The notes under the pieces were generated by a model, which worked only from the letters and a program-made list of their open reading frames with translations, had not been told where the DNA came from and did no database searches. The position numbers and the translations under genes were made by a program. Shown here piece after piece: positions 37,932-47,974 of a DNA stretch of 64,000 nt (within the stretch, counting starts at the first letter, position 1; each line of letters begins with the position of its first letter). The stretch is from the NCBI GenBank assembly GCA_017643385.1, contig JAEPNN010000008.1, positions 62,001 to 126,000 of the forward strand, written 5' to 3'. The DNA is from Dinoroseobacter sp. (GTDB taxonomy: Bacteria > Pseudomonadota > Alphaproteobacteria > Rhodobacterales > Rhodobacteraceae).

Positions 37932-39032
37932 ATGTCGAATGCATCGGTCAATTTCGGAACACAGTTTCCAAATTGGGTACCAATCGAGGCCCAGCGGTAT
38001 TTGACTCACACCCACGAGGGCATTTCTTTGCGAAAACTCGCGCTGCGGGAAAACGTTGCTGCGTCGACGATCCTGCGTCAGGTGCGCCGCATCGAGCAAG
38101 CGAGAGAAGATCCGCTTTTTGACACTGCTCTGGCAGCGCTCAGCCGACCTAAACCTGTCATCCAGAAAGAAAGCCAGATCATGTCCATGCATCCGCGATC
38201 TCTTGCCTTGCCTGCTGAAGCAGAACTTGAACGTGAAGCGCGCCGTATATTGCGACGCCTTTGTGAAACTGATGCGGTCCTTGCGGCCTCAGCGGATATG
38301 GAGCAGGCGGTGGTGTTGAGGATGAACGGTGATATGCCTGTCCGTACCGCAGTTGTTCCACGCAATATTGCGCAGGCCTTTGCTTTGAAGGATTGGATCT
38401 GTTGCATTCGAAAGGGGCGCGTGCACCAATATGAAATTACGTCAGCGGGACGGTCTGCATTGAAGCGACTGCTCGTTGACAAGGCTGAATGTGATCAGGC
38501 CACAAAAGTTGACCCATTCTTAGACCAGCATCGCGAATGGGGTACGCGCGACCTGCGTGAGACTTCCGGCAGGGATCTGAAGTCCATCCGTGTGAATATG
38601 GCAGAGAGCCCATTGCTGGCATTGTCGCGTCGAAAAGATCGCGCTGGAAAACCATTTCTGACTGAAGATCTGATCTTAGCTGGAGAACGACTTCGAGAAG
38701 ATTTCGAACTTGCGCAGATGGGGTCCCGTGTTGCTCAGAACTGGGACAGGTTCTTAACTGGTGGGAATTCTGGTGCGTTTTGCGGAGGGCGCGGGCCAGC
38801 TGAGGGGCCTACGGCAGCAAGGGAGCGCGTGAGTGCTGCTTTGACGGATCTTGGTCCAGGACTTGGCGATGTGGTCTTGCGATGTTGTTGTCACCTTGAG
38901 GGCCTTGAGGCGGCGGAACGGCGCATGGGGTGGTCCGCCAGATCTGGAAAGATTGTATTGCGGATCGCCTTACAGCGGCTTGCGAAACACTATCTGGAAC
39001 AAGATGACGGAAATCCGCCTTTGGTTGGCTGA
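37932..39032 (+). CDS. DUF6456 helix-turn-helix protein
   Basis: 366 residues. The N-terminal part has a helix-turn-helix-like stretch L-R-K-L-A-L-R-E-N-V-A-A-S-T-I-L-R-Q-V-R (about residues 32-52). The C-terminal DUF6456 domain (about 215-350) has NMAESPLLALSRRKD, the D-L-I-L-A-G-E-R-L-R-E-D-F-E segment and the W-S-A-R-S-G-K-I-V-L-R-I-A-L-Q-R-L end. Probably a DNA-binding regulator specific to Alphaproteobacteria; targets unknown. ATG 37932 is preferred over GTG 37926. A terminator follows 55 bp after the stop. Confidence 0.82.
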   Translation: MSNASVNFGTQFPNWVPIEAQRYLTHTHEGISLRKLALRENVAASTILRQVRRIEQAREDPLFDTALAALSRPKPVIQKESQIMSMHPRSLALPAEAELEREARRILRRLCETDAVLAASADMEQAVVLRMNGDMPVRTAVVPRNIAQAFALKDWICCIRKGRVHQYEITSAGRSALKRLLVDKAECDQATKVDPFLDQHREWGTRDLRETSGRDLKSIRVNMAESPLLALSRRKDRAGKPFLTEDLILAGERLREDFELAQMGSRVAQNWDRFLTGGNSGAFCGGRGPAEGPTAARERVSAALTDLGPGLGDVVLRCCCHLEGLEAAERRMGWSARSGKIVLRIALQRLAKHYLEQDDGNPPLVG

Positions 39033-39087
39033 GTTCCAATTTGAAATCCCGAAAGGACCCGCGTGGTGGCAGGTTCATTTCGTGGCA

Positions 39088-39133
39088 GGCGCGGCGGATG
39101 AGGGTCAATCTCTGCCGCGCCGTTTTGTTTTCA
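39088..39133 (+). terminator. Terminator of the DUF6456 gene
   Basis: GGCGCGGC (39088-39095), 18-nt loop, GCCGCGCC (39114-39121), then GTTTTGTTTT. An 8-bp GC stem with a T-rich tail, between the DUF6456 gene and lipA. Confidence 0.75.
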
Positions 39134-39233
39134 CACAGAGGCATGCACCAAATGCATGGCCGTCTGCGGCCATTACACCCTGTTCGAGACCGCTGCATCA
39201 GCTTATATCGGATCAACACGTACCGGAGGCACC

Positions 39234-40184
39234 ATGCGCGATCTGACCATTCCCGAAAGCCGCCACCCCGAGAAGGCGCACCGGCCGGACCAGTCACAGC
39301 CTAAGAAACCTGATTGGATCCGCGTGAGAGCACCCGGAGGGCAGGGATATGAAGAAACGAACAAAATCATTCGTGAGAACAATCTGGTCACGGTCTGTCA
39401 GGAAGCAGGCTGTCCCAATGTAGGCGAGTGCTGGTCGCAGGGTCATGCCACCATGATGATCATGGGCGAAATCTGCACGCGCGGCTGTACCTTTTGCAAC
39501 GTTGCTACAGGCAAACCAGATGCGCTGGACGTTTTTGAGCCCGGGCGCGTGGCAGGCGCGGTCAAAAAACTGGGCTTGAACCATGTTGTCATTACATCTG
39601 TCGACCGAGACGATATTGAAGACGGTGGCGCTGAGCATTTTGCACAGACCATTCGTGCCATCCGCAGACAGTCTCCGGATACAACAATCGAGATTCTTAC
39701 ACCTGACTTTCTGAAGTGTTCGCCTGAAGTGCTTGAAATTGTGGTTAAAGCCAGACCAGACGTTTTCAATCACAATCTGGAAACGGTTCCCGGGCTTTAT
39801 CCTAGCGTTCGTCCTGGCGCGCGATATTTTCACTCTTTAAGGTTGTTGGAAAAGGTAAAGGCTATCGAACCTTCAATATTCACAAAGTCCGGAATAATGG
39901 TTGGACTAGGTGAAGATCGCCAAGCTGTCGGTCAGGTCATGGATGATATGCGGGCGGCAGATGTAGATTTCCTGACAATAGGACAATATCTGCAGCCCAC
40001 ACCCAAGCACCACAAAGTAGATCGGTTCGTAACGCCTGAGGAATTTAAGGCCTATGAAAAAGCAGCGTATGGCAAGGGATTCCTGATGGTCTCCGCGACA
40101 CCTTTGACGCGGTCCAGCTATCACGCAGGCGATGACTTTGAAAAACTGCGCGAAGCCCGTTTGGCAAAATTAGGGCAGCGCTGA
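39234..40184 (+). CDS. lipA: Lipoyl synthase LipA
   Basis: 316 residues. A radical-SAM enzyme that inserts two sulfurs into protein-bound octanoyl groups. Both Fe-S sites are visible: the auxiliary-cluster Cys set in [12 protein letters not shown] (about residues 60-71) and the SAM-cluster CTRGCTFC (about 86-93). The E-C-W-S and N-V-A-T-G-K-P segments also match. ATG 39234 is preceded by CGGAGG; earlier in-frame codons lie in the leader. Confidence 0.97.
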   Translation: MRDLTIPESRHPEKAHRPDQSQPKKPDWIRVRAPGGQGYEETNKIIRENNLVTVCQEAGCPNVGECWSQGHATMMIMGEICTRGCTFCNVATGKPDALDVFEPGRVAGAVKKLGLNHVVITSVDRDDIEDGGAEHFAQTIRAIRRQSPDTTIEILTPDFLKCSPEVLEIVVKARPDVFNHNLETVPGLYPSVRPGARYFHSLRLLEKVKAIEPSIFTKSGIMVGLGEDRQAVGQVMDDMRAADVDFLTIGQYLQPTPKHHKVDRFVTPEEFKAYEKAAYGKGFLMVSATPLTRSSYHAGDDFEKLREARLAKLGQR

Positions 40185-40271
40185 CCTGAAATTGTCCTTC
40201 TTTGGTCTTTGTGGCGCCCAACCCGGCTGTTTTCTGTCTGCCCACAACAAGCATGAGCAGACGAGGTAGTT

Positions 40272-40526
40272 ATGCACACCAAGACAACAAAATTGCACCG
40301 CTTCACAGGCGGTCTGGCCATTGGCCTGGGTACAGGCACAATTGGTCTGGCTTTCGTAGCCTTTCAGAACCCAACTATTCCGCTGGACTTTGCTGGCGCC
40401 ACCGCATTGATCGGTATCTTCACCATGGCCATCGGGCGCGTTTGCATGTCTGACCGCAGTGAGCTGGAAATGCATGATGCTGAAATGGACATGTCTGAAA
40501 ACGCTGAAGCACCAGCAGCGGCCTAA
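40272..40526 (+). CDS. Small two-span membrane protein, unknown
   Basis: 84 residues. Basic N-terminus, then two hydrophobic spans (about 12-30 and 38-57) separated by a short Q-N-P-T-I-P loop, and an acidic Glu/Asp/Ala-rich tail. GAGG lies upstream of ATG 40272. No family was recognised. It lies 7 bp before the next membrane-protein gene on the same strand, so the two are probably co-expressed. The acidic C-terminal tail is likely cytoplasmic. Confidence 0.7.
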   Translation: MHTKTTKLHRFTGGLAIGLGTGTIGLAFVAFQNPTIPLDFAGATALIGIFTMAIGRVCMSDRSELEMHDAEMDMSENAEAPAAA

Positions 40527-40533
40527 GCAATCT

Positions 40534-41109
40534 ATGACCCGTCACACGGACACGCATGCCAAACAGCGGCAAAAACGTGAACCGGGTGGCGGGATTATTC
40601 TGTCTTACAAAGTCAGTTCCTGGATCTTTTTGCGGCTTTATGGGGCTGCTTTTTGTTGGTTCGCCTGGATCATGTGGACCGGTGCTTGGACGCCTGTAAG
40701 TTTGTTAAACTATTGGCCGGAAGCCCTTCCTTATAAATGGTTTTATGGCACACTGGCAGCTCTAGGTGTATTGCTGATATTTCCTTTTTTTACGCCGAGC
40801 CCCTTGCGATTTCCACGCACGGTGAGCGGCGGCGTTGTAAAGGCGATCCTGCTTCTGATCCTTTCGGGCATCTTGTATGTGCTTACGTTGGCACTTTTAG
40901 ACGGTGGATACCTACGCTACTCACAGCATTTGTCTTCAACGCTGCCTTTAATGATCAAAGCTGTTGCAGGGCTTTCCGTGACTGGTGCGGTACTGGTTAG
41001 CCTGGCGGGTGCGTTGCACGATAGCAAAGCCAAGCGTCCAAAAGCCCTGTCCGAGAAGATGTCTGATGAAGACTTGCGTGCGTTGCGCAGGGCGCGCTCG
41101 CAGGCTTAA
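40534..41109 (+). CDS. Four-span membrane protein, unknown
   Basis: 191 residues. Basic N-terminus, then about four hydrophobic spans (roughly residues 30-53, 66-86, 100-122 and 137-157) and a charged C-terminal helix ([12 protein letters not shown]). No enzyme motif was seen. ATG 40534 follows the upstream gene by 7 bp. Its last 4 bp overlap the convergent hpt gene. Function unknown. Confidence 0.7.
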   Translation: MTRHTDTHAKQRQKREPGGGIILSYKVSSWIFLRLYGAAFCWFAWIMWTGAWTPVSLLNYWPEALPYKWFYGTLAALGVLLIFPFFTPSPLRFPRTVSGGVVKAILLLILSGILYVLTLALLDGGYLRYSQHLSSTLPLMIKAVAGLSVTGAVLVSLAGALHDSKAKRPKALSEKMSDEDLRALRRARSQA

Positions 41110-41651
41110 GCCTGATCGGTAAACCGGACTTTGCCAATATACGGTAGGTTTCGGTTTCGTTGAGCATAATCAATGCCATAACCAACGACGAATTCATCAG
41201 GAATTTCGAATCCCGTATAGCTTGCCTTGACGTCGACCTCGCGTCGTGTTGGCTTATCTAACAGGGCGATTGTTTCCAGCTTGCGAGGCTTGCGCGACTT
41301 CAGCAAACCGGTGACGAAACGAAGTGTGTGGCCCGTATCGACAATATCTTCGACAAGGAGAACATCGCGCCCCTCGATTTTGCCGCGCAAGTCTTTCATG
41401 ATCCGTACTTCCCGCGTGCTTTCCATGCCATCGCCATAGGAAGAAGCTTCGAGAAAATCGACCTCGATTGGAAGATCGATTTCACGCACAAGATCGGCGA
41501 TAAAAACAAAACTTCCCCTTAAGAGTCCGACCACTATGAGCTTATCTGTACCTTGAAATGACTGCTCGATTTCGCTAGCCAGATCTTCAATTCTGGCGGC
41601 AATGGCTTTCGCCGAGATCATCTGATCGATCACATAGTTTTGCTGCGCCAT
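41106..41651 (-). CDS. hpt: Hypoxanthine phosphoribosyltransferase
   Basis: 181 residues. It salvages hypoxanthine (and often guanine) to the monophosphate with PRPP. The PRPP-binding motif [13 protein letters not shown] (about residues 93-105), the G-L-L-R-G-S loop and the Y-G-D-G-M-E-S-T flexible-loop segment are all present. ATG 41651 has AAGGGGG before it. It is divergent from the RatA-like gene. Confidence 0.95.
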   Translation of the reverse strand: MAQQNYVIDQMISAKAIAARIEDLASEIEQSFQGTDKLIVVGLLRGSFVFIADLVREIDLPIEVDFLEASSYGDGMESTREVRIMKDLRGKIEGRDVLLVEDIVDTGHTLRFVTGLLKSRKPRKLETIALLDKPTRREVDVKASYTGFEIPDEFVVGYGIDYAQRNRNLPYIGKVRFTDQA

Positions 41652-41721
41652 GTCGCCCCCTTGAATTCCTGCGTTAAACCTATGACAGCAGGCCAAGGAA
41701 CAACAAGCGACAAGACGTCCA

Positions 41722-42183
41722 ATGCCACGACACTCTGAAACGCGGATGATGCCGTACGGCGCGCGCCAAATGTATGATTTGGTCGCAGACGTTGCATCTT
41801 ACCCCAAATTCTTGCCCTGGTGTGCCGCCGCGCGGATTTTATCGCTGACTGATGTTGAGCTTGGCCGTGAAATGACCGCAGATCTTGTCGTGTCGTTTAA
41901 GGTTTTTCGGGAGCGCTTTGGCAGCAAGGTTTTGCTGCAGGATGAAGACCTGCGGATTGAGACCCATTATGTGGATGGCCCGTTCAAGCATATGCATTCT
42001 ACCTGGGCATTTTCCGAACGGGAAGACGGTGGATGCGACGTCGCATTCTTTGTCGATTTTGAATTTAAAAACAAGATTTTGCAGGGCGTAATTGGTGTTG
42101 TGTTTAACGAGGCCATGCAGCGGATTGTTCGCGCATTCGAGGCGCGTGCAGAAGTGCTTTACGGGGATAGACCCGAGGCCTGA
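41722..42183 (+). CDS. RatA/COQ10-family START-domain protein
   Basis: 153 residues. The ubiquinone-binding START fold of the COQ10/RatA family: [23 protein letters not shown] near the N-terminus, V-D-G-P-F-K-H middle and a long C-terminal helix. In bacteria the family has been tied to respiratory quinone handling, and in E. coli RatA affects ribosome association. No antitoxin partner is nearby, so the quinone role is favoured. The last 25 bp overlap the convergent cinA-like gene. Confidence 0.88.
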   Translation: MPRHSETRMMPYGARQMYDLVADVASYPKFLPWCAAARILSLTDVELGREMTADLVVSFKVFRERFGSKVLLQDEDLRIETHYVDGPFKHMHSTWAFSEREDGGCDVAFFVDFEFKNKILQGVIGVVFNEAMQRIVRAFEARAEVLYGDRPEA

Positions 42184-42635
42184 GCGATCAATGTCAGGGC
42201 ATGATCCCTTGCTGCAACACGGACATTTGCGCGTCCGATCGCCCCGAATTCAATCGTTTCGCTGAAGACGCCGGCTCGCGTCGCTATGGCGAAGCAGACC
42301 CGGCCCTCTGGTTTGAATTCCGACCCTCCAGGCCCTGCGATACCGCTGACAGAAACCCCAATATCCGCTGCTGCTTGTAAGCGCGCATTGACCGCCATTT
42401 CACGAGCGACCTCTTCTGACACGGCACCATGGTTATCCAAGGTCTTTTGATCAACGCCAAGAAACTTTTTCTTTGATTTATTAGAATAGCTTACAAGACC
42501 TTCTTCAAAGATCTCAGAGGACCCTGGAACATCTGTGATTGCTGCAGCAATCATTCCGCCAGTGCAGCTTTCCGCTGTCGTCAGAACTTGTTCTGTCGCA
42601 ATCAAATGCTTAACAAGCGCGGCCGCTGCGGTCAC
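42159..42635 (-). CDS. CinA C-terminal-domain protein (nicotinamide-nucleotide amidohydrolase type)
   Basis: 158 residues, CinA C-terminal domain only, as in PncC. It hydrolyses NMN to nicotinate mononucleotide. The TAESCTGGMIAAAITDVPGS motif and the GVSVSGIAGPGG segment are diagnostic. It starts with GTG 42635, overlapping the pgpA stop (GTGA), so translation is coupled. Third gene of the ispDF-pgpA-cinA unit. Confidence 0.93.
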   Translation of the reverse strand: MTAAAALVKHLIATEQVLTTAESCTGGMIAAAITDVPGSSEIFEEGLVSYSNKSKKKFLGVDQKTLDNHGAVSEEVAREMAVNARLQAAADIGVSVSGIAGPGGSEFKPEGRVCFAIATRAGVFSETIEFGAIGRANVRVAARDHALTLIAQASGLSP

Positions 42636-43120
42636 ATCAGCACCAAATGTGCCAGCGCAGCGAGGATCACCACGCCAACAGCAGCGAAAATGCCCGCTAT
42701 GACGTCATCCATCATCACTCCGTAAGCATCGTTGCGGTTATCGGCCCACCCGACTGGACCGGGTTTCGTGATGTCGAACAGGCGAAACAAAATGAACGCG
42801 GACACAACCCCGGGCCAAAGAGCCCAGAAGCTCGCGCCCATCATCGTGGCCCCTATAGATACAGGAAGCAAAGCAATCCATTGACCTACGACTTCATCGA
42901 TGACGATCTCCGACGGGTCATGATCGTCTTTTCCTGCTGTTTCACGGACTGTGGCCCACCAGCCAGCTGCAAACACGACCGCTGTGGCGAGTACAAGCAG
43001 AGCCCAGCCCCCGAACGAATGTATCGGCCACACACACACAAGGGCGGCGAGGGATCCCCAGGTTCCGGGCGCGGGTCGTAAATAGCCGACCCCAAAAAAG
43101 GTTGCGATGATGGAGCTCAT
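42632..43120 (-). CDS. pgpA: Phosphatidylglycerophosphatase A
   Basis: 162 residues. An inner-membrane phosphatase that makes phosphatidylglycerol. The N-terminal [15 protein letters not shown] motif, [17 protein letters not shown] (metal-binding Asp/Glu) and the [16 protein letters not shown] segment are typical, with about four hydrophobic spans. It overlaps ispDF by 4 bp upstream and the cinA-like gene downstream. Confidence 0.95.
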   Translation of the reverse strand: MSSIIATFFGVGYLRPAPGTWGSLAALVCVWPIHSFGGWALLVLATAVVFAAGWWATVRETAGKDDHDPSEIVIDEVVGQWIALLPVSIGATMMGASFWALWPGVVSAFILFRLFDITKPGPVGWADNRNDAYGVMMDDVIAGIFAAVGVVILAALAHLVLM

Positions 43121-44259
43121 GCTTGCACCAAAGTTATTGTTGCGATTGACGCGATGCCTTCGCCCCGTCCGGTGAAGCCCAGACGTTCAGACGTTGTCGC
43201 TTTTACACTAATCCGATCAACATTCACTTGGGTGATTTCGGCCAGTTTCGATTTCATATCAGGTGCATGCGGCCCGATCTTCGGGGTTTCGCAGATAAGC
43301 GTACAATCGATGTTTGTGATCTTAAAGCTGCGCTGCTCGGCAAGCCCGCAGGCATGTTTTAAAAAGATCTCGCTTGCAGCACCCTTCCATTGTGGGTCGC
43401 TTGGGGGGAAGTGCTGGCCAATATCGCCGTCACCCAACGCACCGTAAATAGCATCGGTAATCGCGTGCATGCCAACGTCGGCGTCCGAGTGGCCTTGAAG
43501 CCCGCGCGCATACGGGATGGTGACGCCGCATAAAATCACATGATCTCCGTCTCCGAACCTATGGACATCAAAACCATTTCCGGTACGTACATCCATCTCT
43601 GCTCCCCTTAGAATCTGCTCTGCCCGTGCAAAATCTGCCGGGGTTGTGATTTTGAAGTTGTTTTCGTCGCCCAAAACAATCTGCACATCAATATCAGCCG
43701 CGTTTGCGACTTCGACATCGTCTGCTGCAATACCAACGAACGCTTCATGTGCGGCAAGGATAGATGCAAACCGAAAGCCTTGGGGCGTCTGCGCGCGATA
43801 GAGTCCCGACCTGTCTTGGGCGCTGTCGACATGGCCAGCTGCATTGCCACGCCAAAGTGCATCAACAACCGGGAGCGCGGGTGCTGCTGCGTCGTTGTAG
43901 TCCAGTTCCTTAAGGACGCGCATGATCAGATCCCGTGACACCAGTGGACGCGCTGCATCATGTATAAGGACGCGATCCGGTGGCGTGTCGGAGCGAACAA
44001 GCGCCTCCAGACCATTGCGCACAGACGCATCGCGGGTTTCTCCACCTAAAACGCATGTCTCGGTTAGGTTAAAAACATGCGCCAAGTCATCGGAATGATG
44101 AACAATTATGATTTCGCCGATCTCAGGTATGGCGCGAAACGCATCAAGCGTCCAATCCAATACCCGACGCCCCGCAATTATACGCCATTGCTTTGGGGTA
44201 CCTCCACCTGCGCGTTCTCCGCGACCTGCTGCAACGATGATGGCTGCGGTCTTTGTCAT
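43117..44259 (-). CDS. ispDF: Bifunctional IspD/IspF of the MEP isoprenoid pathway
   Basis: 380 residues. The N-terminal IspD domain (1-220) has the nucleotide-binding [12 protein letters not shown] start and the V-L-I-H-D-A-A-R-P segment; it forms CDP-methylerythritol. The C-terminal IspF domain (about 224-380) has [36 protein letters not shown] and [10 protein letters not shown]; it forms the cyclodiphosphate. The fusion skips IspE, as usual in Alphaproteobacteria. Confidence 0.97.
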   Translation of the reverse strand: MTKTAAIIVAAGRGERAGGGTPKQWRIIAGRRVLDWTLDAFRAIPEIGEIIIVHHSDDLAHVFNLTETCVLGGETRDASVRNGLEALVRSDTPPDRVLIHDAARPLVSRDLIMRVLKELDYNDAAAPALPVVDALWRGNAAGHVDSAQDRSGLYRAQTPQGFRFASILAAHEAFVGIAADDVEVANAADIDVQIVLGDENNFKITTPADFARAEQILRGAEMDVRTGNGFDVHRFGDGDHVILCGVTIPYARGLQGHSDADVGMHAITDAIYGALGDGDIGQHFPPSDPQWKGAASEIFLKHACGLAEQRSFKITNIDCTLICETPKIGPHAPDMKSKLAEITQVNVDRISVKATTSERLGFTGRGEGIASIATITLVQA

Positions 44260-44455
44260 TGAGGGGGGATTCCTTTGGTCACTCTCTTCTGCATAGGCGC
44301 GGTTCCCAAGCGGCGCAATCCGCCATCAAAAGTGGGGTGGATGTCGATTAAAAATTAAGCAGACGCGAAACGATTGATCAGTTTATTGGGGCTTCGCTTG
44401 TCGTTTTTTGCCTTGCGCGGTAGCACGTGGGGGAATTTGCACAAGGAATAAGCGT

Positions 44456-45469
44456 TTGACCGTTTCCAAGGCAGAGCTGCCCGGGAATGCCCGATCCCGT
44501 CCGATTGTGGCGCTTGCCCCGTTGGCCGGTATTACCGATTTGCCTTTCCGGAGCTTGGTAGGGCGGTTTGGCGCAGATTTCGTCGTGTCTGAAATGGTGG
44601 CGAGCCAAGACATGGTAAATGAAAGGCCCGGAACACGCGACAAAGCTCTCGTGGGTGAAACCGATGGCCCACCAACAGCAGTCCAGCTTGCTGGACGAGA
44701 GGCCAAGTGGATGGCAGAGGCGGCTCAGATTGCAGAAGATCAGGGGGCCAGGTTGATTGATATCAACATGGGGTGTCCTGCCAAGAAGGTGACAAAAGGG
44801 TATTCCGGCTCTGCTTTAATGCGCAATCTGGATCATGCCATGACCCTTATTGAGGCGACCGTTGAGGCAACGAAGCTTCCAGTCACGTTGAAAACCAGGT
44901 TGGGTTGGGACGCGAGCAGTCTGAATGCGCCAGAGCTCGCGAAGCGTGCACAGGATACAGGCGTGTGCCGCATCGTCATACACGGGCGTACACGGTGTCA
45001 GTTCTACAAGGGAGCAGCAGACTGGGCCGCCATTCGCGCCGTAAAGGATGCCGTACACATCCCAGTCATCGCAAATGGGGATATTGTGGATGCACACACG
45101 GCGCGTGCGGCGTTAGATGCGTCCGGTGCGGATGGGGTGATGGTTGGTAGGGGTGCACGTGGAGCACCTTGGAGGCTGGCTGAGATTGCAGCTGATCTGT
45201 CGGGCGAGAAAAGCAATAAAGCTCTGAGCGGAGAGAAGCTTTTCAACGTAATTGCAGAGCATTACGAAGCGATGTTGTCGCTATATGGGAAAGAACTGGG
45301 CCTGCGCGTCGCTCGCAAGCAGTTGGGGTGGTACCTTGATGAACTCCCGGGTGCGCCGGATCAATTGCGTCGTGAAGCGCTGACAAGCTTAGACCCTACG
45401 AGAGTCCTCGAGGCCATGCGTGACGCGATCATGTCTGCAGACAATGACGCGGAGGGCACTGCAGCATGA
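44456..45469 (+). CDS. dusB: tRNA-dihydrouridine synthase DusB (NifR3 family)
   Basis: 337 residues. A flavin enzyme reducing uridines in t[26 protein letters not shown], the [19 protein letters not shown] motif with active Cys (about residue 110) and the [11 protein letters not shown] segment are family marks. TTG 44456 is preferred since AAGGA lies 9 nt upstream; an in-frame TTG at 44408 is less likely. Its stop overlaps the ntrB start (ATGA). First gene of the Ntr cluster. Confidence 0.94.
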   Translation: MTVSKAELPGNARSRPIVALAPLAGITDLPFRSLVGRFGADFVVSEMVASQDMVNERPGTRDKALVGETDGPPTAVQLAGREAKWMAEAAQIAEDQGARLIDINMGCPAKKVTKGYSGSALMRNLDHAMTLIEATVEATKLPVTLKTRLGWDASSLNAPELAKRAQDTGVCRIVIHGRTRCQFYKGAADWAAIRAVKDAVHIPVIANGDIVDAHTARAALDASGADGVMVGRGARGAPWRLAEIAADLSGEKSNKALSGEKLFNVIAEHYEAMLSLYGKELGLRVARKQLGWYLDELPGAPDQLRREALTSLDPTRVLEAMRDAIMSADNDAEGTAA

Positions 45470-46536
45470 CTGATCGCACCAGCGCGCTTTGGGTCTCGCT
45501 GCCCATACCCGCCATGATCATCGATGCAGATGATAAGATCGCAGATCTGAACCCGGCAGCTGAGTATTTTATGAACAGCTCGGCCAAGGCGCTTATTGGC
45601 GCTCCGATTTGGGACCGATTGATGATAGCTGCGCCTCTGGAAGACGCGGTTTCCCGTGTTAGGTCAAACCTATCTCCTTTGTTTATATCAGATGTAGATG
45701 TTGGTACCGGCGAAAGGGCGCCCGTTCAGTGCAACCTACAAATCGGTCCACTGCAGGATACGCCAGAAGACATCCTGATCCTGATGGAGCCCAGGGAGAT
45801 CGCTGGGCGACTTGGTCGGTCCATGCAAACGCAGACGGCTGCGAAATCTGCCATCGGCATGGCGGAGATGTTGGCACATGAAATCAAAAATCCGCTTGCA
45901 GGTATCACCGGCGCTGCGCAGTTACTTAGCATGAATTTGACTGGAGAAGATATTGAACTAACAGACTTAATTGTAGAGGAAAGTCGTCGGATTGTGAAAC
46001 TTCTGGATCAGGTTGAGCAATTTGGAAACCTTCGTCCACCAAGTCTGAAATCAACTAATTTGCATGATGTTCTGGAACGTGCACGAAAGTCTGCGATGCT
46101 TGGGTTTGGGGCCCATATGCAGTTCAAGGAACTCTATGACCCGTCACTCCCCAGCACATATGCCGACGCGGATCAGCTTCTTCAGGTGTTCCTGAACCTT
46201 TTGAAGAATGCATCTGAGGCAAGCCCCGACGGTGGGTCAATCACGATCCGCACGTTTTACGAGTTGTCCCTTAGATTGCGGCGACGCGATGGATCTGGAT
46301 CCGTTGTCCCTTTGCAGATCGAGATCATCGACGACGGGCCCGGTCTGCCGCAGGAAATTGAAGGTGATGTGTTTGAGCCCTTTGTATCTGGGCGTGAGAA
46401 TGGGACTGGGCTGGGTTTAGCCCTGGTTTCAAAGATTATTTCAGAACATGGCGGATGGATTGCCGTTGACAGCGCGCCGGGACGTACGGTCTTCCGGATT
46501 TCGCTTCCGGTCGCTCCGCCCAGTGAGGAGAGCTAA
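45466..46536 (+). CDS. ntrB: Nitrogen-regulation sensor kinase NtrB
   Basis: 356 residues. A cytoplasmic histidine kinase/phosphatase controlled by PII proteins, phosphorylating NtrC when nitrogen is scarce. N-terminal PAS domain (about 8-115), H-box [20 protein letters not shown] (about residue 140), N-box [11 protein letters not shown] and G-box D-D-G-P-G-L-P / G-T-G-L-G-L-A-L. ntrC follows after 3 bp. Confidence 0.95.
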   Translation: MTDRTSALWVSLPIPAMIIDADDKIADLNPAAEYFMNSSAKALIGAPIWDRLMIAAPLEDAVSRVRSNLSPLFISDVDVGTGERAPVQCNLQIGPLQDTPEDILILMEPREIAGRLGRSMQTQTAAKSAIGMAEMLAHEIKNPLAGITGAAQLLSMNLTGEDIELTDLIVEESRRIVKLLDQVEQFGNLRPPSLKSTNLHDVLERARKSAMLGFGAHMQFKELYDPSLPSTYADADQLLQVFLNLLKNASEASPDGGSITIRTFYELSLRLRRRDGSGSVVPLQIEIIDDGPGLPQEIEGDVFEPFVSGRENGTGLGLALVSKIISEHGGWIAVDSAPGRTVFRISLPVAPPSEES

Positions 46537-46539
46537 AGC

Positions 46540-47907
46540 ATGGATGGAACCGTACTTGTTGCCGACGACGACCGCACGATCCGCACGGTTTTGACCCAAG
46601 CCCTGACCCGGGCAGGGTGCAAGGTCCATGCGACGTCAAGCCTGATGACGTTGATGCGCTGGGTCGATGAGGGCAAAGGAGATCTGGTGATTTCGGACGT
46701 TGTCATGCCAGATGGTAACGGATTAGAAACGTTGCCAAAAATTAGTGAAGCGAGACCCGGTCTGCCCGTCATCGTGATATCTGCCCAGAATACGATTATG
46801 ACAGCGATCCAGGCCGCAGAGGCAGAGGCCTATGACTATTTGCCAAAGCCCTTCGATCTGCCGGACTTGATGAAACGTGCCGCACGTGCACTGGAGGTGA
46901 AGCGTAGAGCGCCTGTCAGATCGGAGACTTCCGAGCTGATGCAGGACGATCTGCCGCTGGTGGGGCGCACAACGCAGATGCAGGCGCTCTACCGGCTTGT
47001 TGCGCGGGTTATGAACACCGACTTGCCAGCAATGATCACAGGAGAAAGTGGAACAGGTAAGTCATTGATCGCACGTGCAATACATGATTTCTCCGATAGA
47101 CGCAGTTTGCCGTTTGTCGTCGCGGGCGCGGCTGATTTGGATAGTATCGACGGACCCAGTACCGTGCTCGCTCGTGCGAAGACAGGCTCGATCCTCTTTG
47201 ATGAGGTGGGCGATCTGGATGAAGTTGCCCAGACGCGGATCGTCCGGATGCTGGACGCGTTTGGAGACAGTGCGCCAAGAATCATGGCGACCAGTCAGAA
47301 AGACCTGATGCAGAAGATGGAAGCCGGTCAGTTCCGTCAGGATCTGTTCTACAGATTGGGGGGGGTCACGCTTGATGTGCCCTCACTTCGTGAGCGTGTG
47401 GACGACATACCGCTCCTTGCCAACCATTTCCTGTCACGTGCCGAACGTGACGGTGCGCCTCTGAAGCGCTTAAGCGAAGGCGCGACCGACTTGGTCCGCG
47501 CCTATTCCTGGCCTGGCAACGTCAGACAACTGGAAAACGCCGTGCGTCGGCTTGTGGTGACATCTGCGGAGGATGAAATTACACGCGCCGAGGTTGAAGC
47601 TGTCTTGGGCAGTCAGCCTGCCATCGAGCCTTTGATGGGCGGGGCAGGTGGAACAGACCAGCTTTCCACTTCCGTTGAAAAGCACCTGCGTCGATATTTT
47701 GATCTGCACGGAGGTGCACTTCCCCCTCCGGGCTTATATCAGCGAATTTTGCGCGAAGTTGAGGCGCCGTTGATTGAAATTGCATTGGACGCGACCGGTG
47801 GAAATCAGGCCAAATGCGCAGATTTGTTGGGGATCAACAGAAATACGCTGCGAAAGAAGATCACGGACCTCGATATACAGGTGACACGCCGCCGTAGGTT
47901 GATGTAA
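46540..47907 (+). CDS. ntrC: Nitrogen-regulation response regulator NtrC, without GAFTGA
   Basis: 455 residues. Receiver domain with Asp54 in [14 protein letters not shown]+ domain with Walker [18 protein letters not shown] (about 167-175) and Walker [10 protein letters not shown]; Fis-type helix-turn-helix at the end ([17 protein letters not shown]). The region between the Walker motifs is short, and the sigma54-contacting GAFTGA loop is missing (it reads [12 protein letters not shown]). Rhodobacter capsulatus NtrC is known to lack this loop and to work with the housekeeping sigma factor, so the same is inferred here. Confidence 0.95.
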   Translation: MDGTVLVADDDRTIRTVLTQALTRAGCKVHATSSLMTLMRWVDEGKGDLVISDVVMPDGNGLETLPKISEARPGLPVIVISAQNTIMTAIQAAEAEAYDYLPKPFDLPDLMKRAARALEVKRRAPVRSETSELMQDDLPLVGRTTQMQALYRLVARVMNTDLPAMITGESGTGKSLIARAIHDFSDRRSLPFVVAGAADLDSIDGPSTVLARAKTGSILFDEVGDLDEVAQTRIVRMLDAFGDSAPRIMATSQKDLMQKMEAGQFRQDLFYRLGGVTLDVPSLRERVDDIPLLANHFLSRAERDGAPLKRLSEGATDLVRAYSWPGNVRQLENAVRRLVVTSAEDEITRAEVEAVLGSQPAIEPLMGGAGGTDQLSTSVEKHLRRYFDLHGGALPPPGLYQRILREVEAPLIEIALDATGGNQAKCADLLGINRNTLRKKITDLDIQVTRRRRLM

Positions 47908-47908
47908 A

Positions 47909-47930
47909 ACCGCAACATAGCTGTTGCGGT
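47909..47930. other. Hairpin between ntrC and ntrY
   Basis: ACCGCAACA-tagc-TGTTGCGGT, a perfect 9-bp stem with a 4-nt loop, beginning 2 bp after the ntrC stop. No T-run follows, so it is more likely an mRNA-stability or partial-attenuation hairpin that separates ntrBC from ntrYX expression. Confidence 0.5.
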
Positions 47931-47974
47931 AAGGCCACTAAAAATAGGGCTTTCATCGAGAATCGGGGTAACTT

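Noticed and set aside
41722-42183. RatA-type toxin of a toxin-antitoxin pair
   Set aside because: No RatB-like partner is adjacent; the sequence fits the COQ10/START quinone-binding family that is normal next to housekeeping genes.
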